From JAENWD01 sp963837165 (GTDB lineage Bacteria; Acidobacteriota; Vicinamibacteria; Vicinamibacterales; JAENWD01), in the NCBI GenBank assembly GCA_963837165.1, contig CAWIMD010000004.1, positions 1,054,001 to 1,118,000 on the forward strand: 64,000 nt of DNA, written 5' to 3'. The notes beneath the pieces are model-generated. The model was not told where the DNA came from. It saw only the letters and a program-made list of their open reading frames with translations, and made no database searches. Of the stretch, positions 44,744-52,968 are shown piece after piece. A program made the translations under genes and the position numbers. Numbering within the stretch: position 1 is the stretch's first letter; every line of letters starts with the position of its first letter.

Positions 44744-46746
44744 GGGCGGGCCGGCTCCCCGTCGGGATCGGGCGGCTCGCGATCGAGGGCGAGGTCGACC
44801 CGGGTGCCGTCGTCGAGCGGTGCGCCCGCCTCGGGGTGCTGGTCGGCGACGAATCCGTTGCCCTTCAGGTGCGGGACGAGACCCACGCGCGCCAGAATCC
44901 GGACGGCGGCCCGCGCGCTCAGCCCGCGCACGTCGGGCATCACGCCGTCGCGGGCCGGCACGTCGCTTCGCGGCTGCACCGCGACGAAGGTGACCGGCCG
45001 CGGCGCGCTCGCCGACGAGGGCGGCGGAATGATCACCGGCGCTTCGGGGTCGATCGTCCGGGGGATGCCGAGGTGGCGGATGGCGACCTCTGCGATCCGC
45101 TTGAACACCGGCCCGGATACCGAGCCGCCATAGTAGGTACCCGTTCGCGGCGTGTCGATGACGACCAAAATGGTCACCACCGGCTTGCGCGACGGCAGGA
45201 ACCCCACGAACGACGCCATGTAGTCGCGCTTCGAGTACTGGCCGTCCTCGAGCTTCGCTGCCGTGCCCGTCTTGCCCGCAATGGTGTAGCCGTCGAGGCG
45301 GGCCGCGGTGGCCGTGCCGTGATCGACCACCCCTTCCATGATCCCGGTGAGCGTGGCGGCCGTGCCGGCGCTGATTGTCCGGCGGACCGCCTCGGGAGCC
45401 TCGAGATGCCGCACGCCGTCGGCAATCGTCGCGCGGACGATGTGCGGCCGCATCAGCACGCCGCCGTTGGCGATGGAGCTGACCGCCGTGATCATCTGCA
45501 GTGGCGTCACGCTGACCTGGTAGCCCATCGAGACCGACGCCAGCGCACTGTCGCTGAGGCTCGACCAGACGATGCCAGGCGACTCGGCCGGCAGCTCGCC
45601 CATCAGGCGGGAGCCGAAGCCGAACCGGCGGACGTACTTCTCGAGCCGATCGGGTCCGATCCGGAAGCCCGCCTTGATCGCGCCCACGTTGCTCGACTTC
45701 ACCAGCACGTCGGTGAAGGTCATCACGCCGTGCGGGTGCGTGTCGTGCACGCGGCGCCGACCGATGTCGATATACCCAGGCGCGCAGTCGATCAGCGAGT
45801 CGGGCGTGAGGACATCCTGGTCGAGGGCAGCCGACGCGGTCACCGTCTTGAAGGTGGACCCGGGCTCGTAGATCTCCTCGACGGCGCGGTTCCGGCGCAG
45901 CTTCATCGGCACCTTGCCGAAGACGTTCGGGTTGAACGACGGCTCGCTGGCCATCGCGAGGATTTCGCCGTTCCACGGGTTCATGACGATGGCGACACCA
46001 GCGTCGGCCCGGTTGGCCTCGATGCCGGCCAGCAGCTCGCGCTCGACCTCGTGCTGCAGGACGCCGTCGATCGTGAGCTCGATGGACGCGCCGGCCGAGG
46101 GCGGCCGCTCGACCCGGTCGAACGCGTGCTTCTTCGCGTCGGTCACGACGACCACCGTCCCGTCCGTGCCGCGAATCCGATCGTTGTAGGTCAGCTCGAT
46201 GCCGCCAAGCCCCGTGTTGTCCAGGCCGACGTAGCCGAGGACCGCGCCGAGCAGGTCGCGGTTGGGGTAGAAGCGGTGGCTCTCCGTCGTGAACCCGATC
46301 CCGTCCAGCTTCAGCGCCCGGACCGCGTCCGCCTCTTCCGGCGAGACGTGCCGCTTCACGTACTGGAAGGGCCGCTGCCTCGAGAAGCGATCCACGAGCT
46401 GGGCGGCGAACTCGGGCGTGCAGTCGTCGAGGGCATGGCACAGCGCCCGCGCCGTGCCCTTCGGATCGTCGATCTCGGTGGGCACGGCGTAGATCGTCGA
46501 CACGTCGGCGCTCGTCGCGAGCACGCGGTCGTTGCGATCGACGATGTCACCCCGCAGCGCGGGCACGGTGATCGTCCGCATGTGCTGGCGCTCGGCCTTG
46601 GCGACGTAGTCGTCGTGCCGGTACACCTGCAGGTAGACGAGCCGCGCTTCGATGCCCGCCGACCACGTCAGGAAGACGATCAGCACGGCAATCAGGCGCG
46701 TCCGCAGGGCCGACCGCCAGGCGTCAGGTTGTGGCGTCTCCACCAT
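44740..46746 (-). CDS. ftsI: Septal transpeptidase FtsI (PBP3-type) with PASTA domain
   Basis: A class B penicillin-binding protein that cross-links septal peptidoglycan. The 668-residue product has one membrane segment (about 18-33) and the dimerisation domain (VPALRGDIVDRNDRVLATSA). The transpeptidase domain has Ser297 and Lys300 (EPGSTFKTVTA), SSN near 356 and KTG near 495 (IAGKTGTAAK). The C-terminal PASTA domain (about 600-668, MPDVRGLSARAAVRILARVG) is a peptidoglycan-sensing module. ATG 46746 excludes unrelated upstream codons. Confidence 0.95.
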   Translation of the reverse strand: MVETPQPDAWRSALRTRLIAVLIVFLTWSAGIEARLVYLQVYRHDDYVAKAERQHMRTITVPALRGDIVDRNDRVLATSADVSTIYAVPTEIDDPKGTARALCHALDDCTPEFAAQLVDRFSRQRPFQYVKRHVSPEEADAVRALKLDGIGFTTESHRFYPNRDLLGAVLGYVGLDNTGLGGIELTYNDRIRGTDGTVVVVTDAKKHAFDRVERPPSAGASIELTIDGVLQHEVERELLAGIEANRADAGVAIVMNPWNGEILAMASEPSFNPNVFGKVPMKLRRNRAVEEIYEPGSTFKTVTASAALDQDVLTPDSLIDCAPGYIDIGRRRVHDTHPHGVMTFTDVLVKSSNVGAIKAGFRIGPDRLEKYVRRFGFGSRLMGELPAESPGIVWSSLSDSALASVSMGYQVSVTPLQMITAVSSIANGGVLMRPHIVRATIADGVRHLEAPEAVRRTISAGTAATLTGIMEGVVDHGTATAARLDGYTIAGKTGTAAKLEDGQYSKRDYMASFVGFLPSRKPVVTILVVIDTPRTGTYYGGSVSGPVFKRIAEVAIRHLGIPRTIDPEAPVIIPPPSSASAPRPVTFVAVQPRSDVPARDGVMPDVRGLSARAAVRILARVGLVPHLKGNGFVADQHPEAGAPLDDGTRVDLALDREPPDPDGEPARP

Positions 46747-46754
46747 GTCCGCCC

Positions 46755-47144
46755 TCACTGCCGCTCGGCGACCATCGAGCGCGCCGGCGGGTCGGCCGGG
46801 CGCACGCGCTCGAGGATGAAGGTGTCGTCGCGCCCCGGCTGCACCATCTTCAGACGCGTGGTCGCGAGCTGCTCGATGCGGTCGGGCCGCTCCAGCGTCT
46901 GGATGGTGAGGCGCAGGTGGCGGTTGAGCTGCTCCTCCGACGCGCGGGCCTTCTGCACGTCGTCGATGCGGTACCCGAACCGGATCAGCTCGAAGTGCTG
47001 CCACGCCGACAGGAGCAGGATCACGACGACGAGGCCGCCGACCGTCGCGGAGCGCCACATCTCGTGGAGCCGCGCCTCGTCGACTTCACGGACGATGGGG
47101 TTGTTGCGGATGTCCTTCTTGATCGCGTATTCGAAGGCTTCCAT
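46755..47144 (-). CDS. ftsL: FtsL-like division protein
   Basis: A 129-residue bitopic protein. It has a charged cytoplasmic N-terminus, one membrane helix (VGGLVVVILLLSAWQHFELI), and a leucine-zipper-like periplasmic coil (EEQLNRHLRLTIQTLERPDR). The position between rsmH and ftsI is the classic ftsL site. Sequence conservation in FtsL is low, so the assignment rests on topology and context. Confidence 0.8.
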   Translation of the reverse strand: MEAFEYAIKKDIRNNPIVREVDEARLHEMWRSATVGGLVVVILLLSAWQHFELIRFGYRIDDVQKARASEEQLNRHLRLTIQTLERPDRIEQLATTRLKMVQPGRDDTFILERVRPADPPARSMVAERQ

Positions 47145-47156
47145 CGCGCCCCCTCC

Positions 47157-48017
47157 TCAGACTGTCTCGCGGGCCAGCACGCGCAGCCGGGCGCTGCGCG
47201 CCCGCGGGTTCCTTCGCGCCTCGTCCTCGCCGGGCACCACCGGCTTTTTCGTGAGGACGCGCAGGGCCTCGTCACCGGCCGCCAGCCCGCGCATCGTGTG
47301 CTTCACGATCCGGTCCTCGAGGGAATGGAACGCGATCACCGCGAGTCGTCCGCCCGGCGCCAGCCGGCCCGCGGCGTCGCGCACGAACGCCTCGAGACCG
47401 TCGAGCTCGTCGTTCACCCAGATGCGGAGCGCCTGGAACGTCCGCGTGGCCGGGTCGATCCGCTGCCAGGTCCTGGCGTGCACGGCGCGGCGCACCAGCG
47501 CGGCCAGCTCACCCGTCGTCCGGACGGGCCGGTGCGCGACCAGCAGGCGGGCGACCCGCCGCGAGCGACGCTCCTCGCCGAACCGGAAGATCACGTCGGC
47601 CAGCTCGTCCTCGGGTGCGGCGTTCACGAGATCGGCGGCCGTCGGTCCGGTGCTGCGGTCCATGCGCATGTCGAGCGGCTCGTCCCGCCTGAAGCTGAAG
47701 CCGCGGCCCTCGCCGTCGAGCTGCAGCGAGCTGACCCCCAGATCCGCCAGGATGCCGTCCACGCCGGCGAGGCCTCGTGCGTCGAGCACCTGGCCGAGTG
47801 CCTTGAAATCCGCGTGCACGGTCTCGAGCCGAGCGCCGAACGCCGCCAGCGACTCCGCGGCGCGAGCGAGCGCGTCGGCGTCCCGATCAATCCCGATCAC
47901 CCGGTGCGCCCCGCGTTCGATCAGAGCCCGCGAGTGTCCGCCCAGCCCCAGCGTGCAATCGACGAAGGTGCCTCCGCGCTCCGGCTGCAGAAATCCGAGG
48001 ACCTCCTCGAGCAGCAC
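47157..48017 (-). CDS. rsmH: 16S rRNA m4C1402 methyltransferase RsmH (MraW)
   Basis: RsmH methylates N4 of C1402 in 16S rRNA. SAM-binding motifs are VDCTLGLGGHSRALIERG and VIGIDRDADALARAAE; ADLGVSSLQLDG and VIAFHSLEDRIVK are also present. The GTG at 48017 is the first accepted start in frame, but the conserved His-Glu-Pro that should precede VLLEEVLGFL is encoded just upstream in the same open frame. True initiation is probably upstream at a non-standard codon, or the start has been altered. Confidence 0.92.
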   Translation of the reverse strand: MLLEEVLGFLQPERGGTFVDCTLGLGGHSRALIERGAHRVIGIDRDADALARAAESLAAFGARLETVHADFKALGQVLDARGLAGVDGILADLGVSSLQLDGEGRGFSFRRDEPLDMRMDRSTGPTAADLVNAAPEDELADVIFRFGEERRSRRVARLLVAHRPVRTTGELAALVRRAVHARTWQRIDPATRTFQALRIWVNDELDGLEAFVRDAAGRLAPGGRLAVIAFHSLEDRIVKHTMRGLAAGDEALRVLTKKPVVPGEDEARRNPRARSARLRVLARETV

Positions 48018-48197
48018 CGGCTCGTGGATCGCCCGGCCGCTCGCGGCGTCCGATTCCAGCTCGTCGCGCGTCGTTCGTCGCTCCGTCGCCGCTATGGGCC
48101 TGAATCCGCCGGAGCCGTGCTACCAGCTGCGACGCGTCGACCGCGATCGGCGGCCGCGACAACGGAGCGGCTGGTCCTGAGTCGCAAGAGACACCCG
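48018..48197 (-). other. mraZ-rsmH gap with an open extension of rsmH
   Basis: 180 bp. The rsmH frame is open from 48119 to 48018 (ATERRTTRDELESDAASGRA then IHEPV) without an ATG, GTG or TTG. A separate short Arg-rich frame starts at 48162 but looks like a shadow. Confidence 0.5.
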
Positions 48198-48653
48198 CTA
48201 AATCCCGAACTCCGCGAGCGCGCGTGCGTCGTCATCGCCGAACGGCTCGCGCTGGAGCTTCGCGGTGAAGCGCTCGTGGTTCCACACCTCGAGGTAGTTG
48301 AACTGGCCGATGACGTCGACCTCGCCCGCCATCGAGGCCGAGTCGCGCAGCCGCGTCTGAATGAGCACGCGGCCCTGTGAGTCGATCTCGGCGACCTGCC
48401 CGAAGTAGTTCACGCGATCGAGGAAGCGCAGGCGCGCGGGGTGCGTGGAGGGCATCTGTCCGAGCTTGGCCTCCACCGCCTGCCAGACCGCCATGGGGTA
48501 CACCCGGACGCTCTCGCCCGTCAGGCTCGTCACGAACAGCTCGCGTCCGTAGGCCTGCTGCACGAGCGCACGAAACCCGTTCGGGACCTTGAGTCGCCCC
48601 TTATCATCAATTTTCGCCGGAGCATTGCCCCGGAGGATGGCGTCAGACTCCAC
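48198..48653 (-). CDS. mraZ: MraZ, transcriptional regulator of the dcw cluster
   Basis: MraZ is an AbrB-like DNA-binding protein that represses the division cluster. The 151-residue product has two SpoVT/AbrB-type modules: NAPAKIDDKGRLKVPNGFRA (first) and GQVAEIDSQGRVLIQTRLRD (second). The start is a GTG (48651-48653), which is itself the innermost of three 10-bp-spaced GTGGA boxes. The protein probably binds its own start region, as in E. coli where TGGG-type repeats upstream of mraZ are recognised. Confidence 0.95.
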   Translation of the reverse strand: MESDAILRGNAPAKIDDKGRLKVPNGFRALVQQAYGRELFVTSLTGESVRVYPMAVWQAVEAKLGQMPSTHPARLRFLDRVNYFGQVAEIDSQGRVLIQTRLRDSASMAGEVDVIGQFNYLEVWNHERFTAKLQREPFGDDDARALAEFGI

Positions 48654-48706
48654 TTTAGTCCACTCTGGTCCACCGAGATGGTAGAGATTGACCTGGGGGT
48701 TGTCAA
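48649..48706 (-). promoter_or_regulatory. dcw promoter with three MraZ-type boxes
   Basis: On the minus strand TTGACA (48701-48706), 17-nt spacer, TACCAT (48678-48683). Downstream come GTGGA boxes at 48669-48673, 48659-48663 and 48649-48653, each separated by exactly 5 nt. The last box contains the GTG start codon of mraZ. This matches the direct-repeat pattern known for MraZ operators. Confidence 0.82.
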
Positions 48707-48919
48707 CGGAAATTCCATGGACTCAGTGACTTACGTTAAAGTTTCGCCTGAGTCACAGTCCAGGGAGGGGTGGGCACCCCTAGGGCTTGTAGGAGCGGCA
48801 TGAAGGGAGCCGAAAGTCGCGTGCTAGCATGTATCGTTTTGGCTCGCCGGCCCGGGCCTGGCAGCCTGAGAAGGACGCGGCAGACGCCGCCGGGCGACCT
48901 GGGACCGGGACGAAATCGA

Positions 48920-50014
48920 ATGCTTCGCGCTGCGCTGATTGGGTTTCCAGCCACAGGCAAGACCACGCTGTTTCAGCTCATGACCGCCGTCCGCGAAACC
49001 GGACGCGCCGGCCACGGGCGTGGCGAGGTACAGATCGGCATCTCGAAAGTGCCCGATGCCAGGCTCGACCGGCTGACGGCGATGTTCAACCCGCGCAAGC
49101 GCGTGCCCGCGACGGTGGAGTTCGCCGACATCGCGGGGGCCGGCGGCGGTGCGCAGGCCCTGGTGGACGTGGCCGCATACAGGAACGCCGACGCCCTCGT
49201 GCACGTCGTCCGCGCGTTCCGGGACGACGCGGTCGCCCACGCGTCGGGGAGCGTCGATCCGGCGCGGGATGCGCAGGCCATGGAGGACGAGCTGATCCTC
49301 GCCGATCTGGGCGTCGCCGAGCGCCGCCTGGAGCGCCTCGACAAGGACCTGAAGAAGACGCGGTCGGCCGAGCTGGAGCAGGAACGCGCGCTCATGGTGC
49401 GCTGCCGCGCGGCGCTCGAGGACGGCACTCCGCTGCGCGCGCTCGGGCTCGCCGGGGACGAGCTGAAGCGGCTGCGCGGGTTTCAGCTGCTCTCGGCCAA
49501 GCCGCTCCTGGTCGTCATCAACCTCGACGAACAGGACGTGCCGGCGCTGGGCGCCGACGTCGAGCACGCGGCGGCTCACACCGGCCTGACGTCGTTTCTC
49601 TCCCGCGCGTCCACGCGCGCGGTCGCCGTCTGCGCCAGGATCGAGCTGGAGATCGCGGATCTCGAGCCCGAGGACGCCCGGTCGTTCCTGGCGGACCTGG
49701 GCCTCGAGGAGTCGGGGCTCGACCGGGTGATCCGCGCCACCTACGACCTGCTGGGCTACATGTCGTTCTTCACCGTGGGCGACGACGAGTGCCGGGCGTG
49801 GTCGATCCCGCGCGGCACGATCGCGCAGGTGGCCGCGGGCGAGATCCACTCGGACATCGCGCGGGGCTTCATCCGCGCCGAGGTGGTCGGCTGCGATGCG
49901 CTGCTCGCCCGGGGGTCGCTGGCCGCCTGCCGCGACCACGGCGAGATGCGGCTCGAGGGCAAGGAGTACGTGGTCGCCGACGGCGACGTGATCAACTTCC
50001 GCCATGCCACCTAG
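48920..50014 (+). CDS. ychF: YchF/Obg-type translation-associated GTPase
   Basis: A 364-residue GTPase. It has G1 ALIGFPATGKTTLFQLMTA, a G3 region EFADIAGAGGGAQALVDVA, the ATP-type NLDEQD in place of the GTP NKxD motif, and a C-terminal TGS domain (AWSIPRGTIAQVAAGEIHSD). It is shorter and more divergent than typical YchF, so it may be a YchF paralogue. ATG 48920 is set by homology. The upstream gap shares the divergent mraZ region; no strong plus-strand promoter is visible. Confidence 0.85.
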   Translation: MLRAALIGFPATGKTTLFQLMTAVRETGRAGHGRGEVQIGISKVPDARLDRLTAMFNPRKRVPATVEFADIAGAGGGAQALVDVAAYRNADALVHVVRAFRDDAVAHASGSVDPARDAQAMEDELILADLGVAERRLERLDKDLKKTRSAELEQERALMVRCRAALEDGTPLRALGLAGDELKRLRGFQLLSAKPLLVVINLDEQDVPALGADVEHAAAHTGLTSFLSRASTRAVAVCARIELEIADLEPEDARSFLADLGLEESGLDRVIRATYDLLGYMSFFTVGDDECRAWSIPRGTIAQVAAGEIHSDIARGFIRAEVVGCDALLARGSLAACRDHGEMRLEGKEYVVADGDVINFRHAT

Positions 50015-50044
50015 CGGCCTGTCGGGTACCGGCGCCGGCCCTCG

Positions 50045-51094
50045 ATGAGCATCCGGACCGTCGTGGTCTGCGAGGCCCAGGTGCCGTTCGTGGAGGGCGG
50101 CGCCGAGATCCACGTGCGGGCGCTGGTCCGTGAGCTCTCGGCCCACGGCTACGAGGTGGCGCGTGTTGCGCTGCCCTTCAAGTGGTACCCGAAGCCCGAG
50201 ATCATGCGGCACGCCGCCGCCTGGCGGCTGCTGGACCTCTCCGAGGCCAACGGCCGGCCCGTCGATCTGGTCATCGGCACCAAGTTTCCCTCCTACTTCG
50301 CGCGGCACCCCAACAAGGTCGCGTGGTTGATTCACCAGTACCGCGCCGCCTACGAGCTCTGCGGCACCGAGTTCAGCGATTTCGATCACCTCGAAGGGGA
50401 CGTGGGCCTCCGCGCCACCCTCCTCGACCTCGACACCCGCACCCTCGGCGAGTGCCGCCGGATCTTCACGAACGCGGCGAACACCGCCGGACGCCTCGCA
50501 AAGTACAACGGGCTTCGGGCCGAGCCGCTGTATCATCCGCCTCAGCTCGCGGGCCGGCTGCGGCCGGGGCCGTACGGCAACTACGTGCTCGCCGTCGGCC
50601 GGCTCGAGTCGGTGAAGCGGCCGCACCTGGTCATCGACGCCATGAGGCGGGTGGATCCGGGCCTCACGCTGGTGCTGGCGGGCGAGGGCACGCAGCGCGG
50701 CAACGCGGAAGCACGTGCGGCGCAGCTGGGCGTCTCGGATCGCGTCCGGTTTCTCGGGGCCGTCTCCGACGATGACCTGCTGGACCTCTACGCCGGAGCG
50801 CTGGCGGTCGCATACGTGCCCTACGACGAGGACTTCGGCTACGTGACGCTCGAGGCCTTTCTGGCGCGCAAACCAGTCGTGACGGCGCGCGATTCCGGGG
50901 GCACTCTCGAGTTCGTCGAGGACGGGGTCAACGGCGCGATCGTGGATCCGACCCCCGAGGCCGTGGCGGCCGCGATCAACCAGTACGGCGCGAACCGGCG
51001 GCTGGCCGCGTCCCACGGCGACGCCGGGGCGGCCCGGGCCGCGCTGGTCACCTGGGACGGGGTCATCGAGCGGCTCATCGAGGCAGGGAGCTAG
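50045..51094 (+). CDS. Family 4 glycosyltransferase
   Basis: A 349-residue GT-B enzyme. The N-terminal domain includes VPFVEGGAEIHVRALVRELS. The C-terminal nucleotide-sugar domain includes VLAVGRLESVKRPHLVIDAM, LAGEGTQRGNAEARA and EDFGYVTLEAFLARKPVV, the last being the E-x7-E region. It is the first gene of a six-gene glycan operon. The donor sugar is unknown. Confidence 0.88.
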   Translation: MSIRTVVVCEAQVPFVEGGAEIHVRALVRELSAHGYEVARVALPFKWYPKPEIMRHAAAWRLLDLSEANGRPVDLVIGTKFPSYFARHPNKVAWLIHQYRAAYELCGTEFSDFDHLEGDVGLRATLLDLDTRTLGECRRIFTNAANTAGRLAKYNGLRAEPLYHPPQLAGRLRPGPYGNYVLAVGRLESVKRPHLVIDAMRRVDPGLTLVLAGEGTQRGNAEARAAQLGVSDRVRFLGAVSDDDLLDLYAGALAVAYVPYDEDFGYVTLEAFLARKPVVTARDSGGTLEFVEDGVNGAIVDPTPEAVAAAINQYGANRRLAASHGDAGAARAALVTWDGVIERLIEAGS

Positions 51095-51110
51095 CGGAGC
51101 AGGAACCGGG

Positions 51111-52115
51111 ATGGCGAAGCTCATCATCCAGATGCCGTGCCTCAACGAGGCCGAGACGCTGCCCGGCACGCTGGCCGACCTGCCGACGCAGCTGCCCGGC
51201 GTCGACGTGATCGAGCTGCTCGTGATCGACGACGGATCGCGCGACGGCACCGCGGAGGTCGCCCGGGCGCACGGCGTGCAGCACGTGGTCCGGTTGCGCC
51301 GGCGGAAGGGGCTGGCGGCCGCGTTCATGGCCGGCATCGATGCCGCGGTGAAGCTCGGCGCGGACTACATCGTCAACACCGACGCGGACAACCAGTACGT
51401 CGGGGAAGACATCGGCCTCCTGCTCGATCCGCTGGTGCGAGGCGAAGCCGACATCGTGATCGGGGATCGCAACATCCGGGCGCTGTCGGAGATGAGCCCG
51501 CACAAGAAGCGGCTGCAGCGGCTTGGCAGCTGGGTGGTGCGGCAGGTCTCCGGCACGCAGGTCCCCGACACGACGAGCGGCTTCCGCGCCTACACGCGCG
51601 AGGCCGCGCTCAGGATGACGATCGTCTCGGAGTTCTCCTACACGCTCGAATCGATCATCCAGGCCGGCAAGAAGCGGATGGCCATCGCGCACGTGCCGGT
51701 GCGCACGAACCCGCGTGCCCGTCCGTCACGGCTGTTCGACAGCACCTGGTCCTACGTGAAGGCCTCGTCGGCCACCATCGTGCGCATCTACGCGATGTAC
51801 GAACCGCTGAAGGTGTTCTCGTACATCGGCGGCACGGTGTTCGCCCTGGGGCTGGCGCTGACGGCGCGGTTCCTCTACTACTACGTCACCGGCACCGGCC
51901 GGGGGCACGTGCAGTCGCTCATCATCTCGGCGGTGCTGATGATCGTCGGCTTCCAGGTACTGCTGATCGGCCTGGTGTCCGACATGATTTCGGGCAGCCG
52001 CAAGCTGCTCGAGGACCTGCTCTACCGCGTGCGATCGCTGGAGATCGCCACCCGCCCGGTCGGGCACGGGGCGGACGAGCGCGAGGACAGCCGCGCCGGA
52101 GCGGGCCGTGGCTGA
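51111..52115 (+). CDS. Family 2 glycosyltransferase with C-terminal membrane segments
   Basis: A 334-residue dolichyl-phosphate-mannose-synthase-like GT-A enzyme. It has IIQMPCLNEAETLPGTLADL, ELLVIDDGSRDGTAE and DYIVNTDADNQYVGEDI (DxD). Two C-terminal hydrophobic segments (about 245-265 and 280-305) would anchor it. It probably transfers a sugar to a polyprenyl phosphate or extends a lipid-linked chain. The gene overlaps the next by 8 bp. Confidence 0.88.
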   Translation: MAKLIIQMPCLNEAETLPGTLADLPTQLPGVDVIELLVIDDGSRDGTAEVARAHGVQHVVRLRRRKGLAAAFMAGIDAAVKLGADYIVNTDADNQYVGEDIGLLLDPLVRGEADIVIGDRNIRALSEMSPHKKRLQRLGSWVVRQVSGTQVPDTTSGFRAYTREAALRMTIVSEFSYTLESIIQAGKKRMAIAHVPVRTNPRARPSRLFDSTWSYVKASSATIVRIYAMYEPLKVFSYIGGTVFALGLALTARFLYYYVTGTGRGHVQSLIISAVLMIVGFQVLLIGLVSDMISGSRKLLEDLLYRVRSLEIATRPVGHGADEREDSRAGAGRG

Positions 52116-52968
52116 ACCCTCCGCAGCCTCCATCGTCGTGCCGGCGCTGAACGAGGCCGGCATCGTCGCCTCGGTGGTCGGCGCCCTCCGTGCCGCCGCC
52201 CCCTGGCACGAGATCATCGTCGTGGACGACGGATCGAGCGACGGCACGGGGGATCTGGCGCGGGAGGCCGGCGCCATCGTCGTGCGCCATCCCTACAACA
52301 AGGGCAACGGCGCGGCGGTCAAGTCGGGCATCCGGCGAGCCACCGGCGAGGTGGTGCTCGTCCTGGACGGTGACGGACAGCATCGGCCCGCCGACGCCGC
52401 CCGCCTCGTCTCCCACGTGGGCGAGTACGACCTCGTCGTCGGCGCGCGCGCCACCGCCACGCAGGCCACGCTGGGACGCCGCGTGGGGAACGCTCTGCTG
52501 AACCGGCTCGCCAGCTACCTGACCGAGCGGCACATCCCCGACCTGACCTCGGGCTTCCGCGCGGCCCGCCGCGAGTGCCTGGTCGAGTTCCTGCACCTGC
52601 TCCCGAACGGCTTCTCGACCCCGACGACGACCACGCTGGCCTTCATCAAGGCGGGATACAGCGTGCGGTTCGAGCCCATCGAGGCCGAGCGGCGCGTGGG
52701 CACGTCGAAGATTCGCCTCGCGCGCGACGGGGCGAAGTTCTTCCTCATCCTGCTGAAGATCGTGACGCTCTTCAGCCCCCTGAAGGTCTTCGTGCCGGTG
52801 AGCCTCGGCTGTTTTGCCGTGGGCGCAGCCTATGCTGTCTGGACGGTCGCGACGCAGTCGCACATCACCAACTCGTCCGTCCTGCTGATCGTGCTCTCGG
52901 TCGTGATCTTCCTGGTCGGCCTGGTGTCCGAGCAGATCTCGGCGCTCAGGTTCGAGCGGCGGCAGTGA
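52108..52968 (+). CDS. Family 2 glycosyltransferase (polyprenyl-phosphate sugar synthase-like)
   Basis: A 286-residue GT-A protein. It has IVVPALNEAGIVASVVGALR, HEIIVVDDGSSDGTGDLARE, VVLVLDGDGQHRPADAARL (DxD) and DLTSGFRAARRECLVEFLHL. Two C-terminal membrane segments lie near 232-250 and 258-275. It is similar in plan to its upstream neighbour, suggesting duplication. It overlaps the following membrane gene as GTGA. Confidence 0.88.
   Translation: MAEPSAASIVVPALNEAGIVASVVGALRAAAPWHEIIVVDDGSSDGTGDLAREAGAIVVRHPYNKGNGAAVKSGIRRATGEVVLVLDGDGQHRPADAARLVSHVGEYDLVVGARATATQATLGRRVGNALLNRLASYLTERHIPDLTSGFRAARRECLVEFLHLLPNGFSTPTTTTLAFIKAGYSVRFEPIEAERRVGTSKIRLARDGAKFFLILLKIVTLFSPLKVFVPVSLGCFAVGAAYAVWTVATQSHITNSSVLLIVLSVVIFLVGLVSEQISALRFERRQ

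Noticed and set aside
48766..48781. GC hairpin (AGGGGTG/CACCCCT) between mraZ and ychF
   Set aside because: The loop would be only two bases and it lies between divergent promoters, so it is not a credible terminator or riboswitch.
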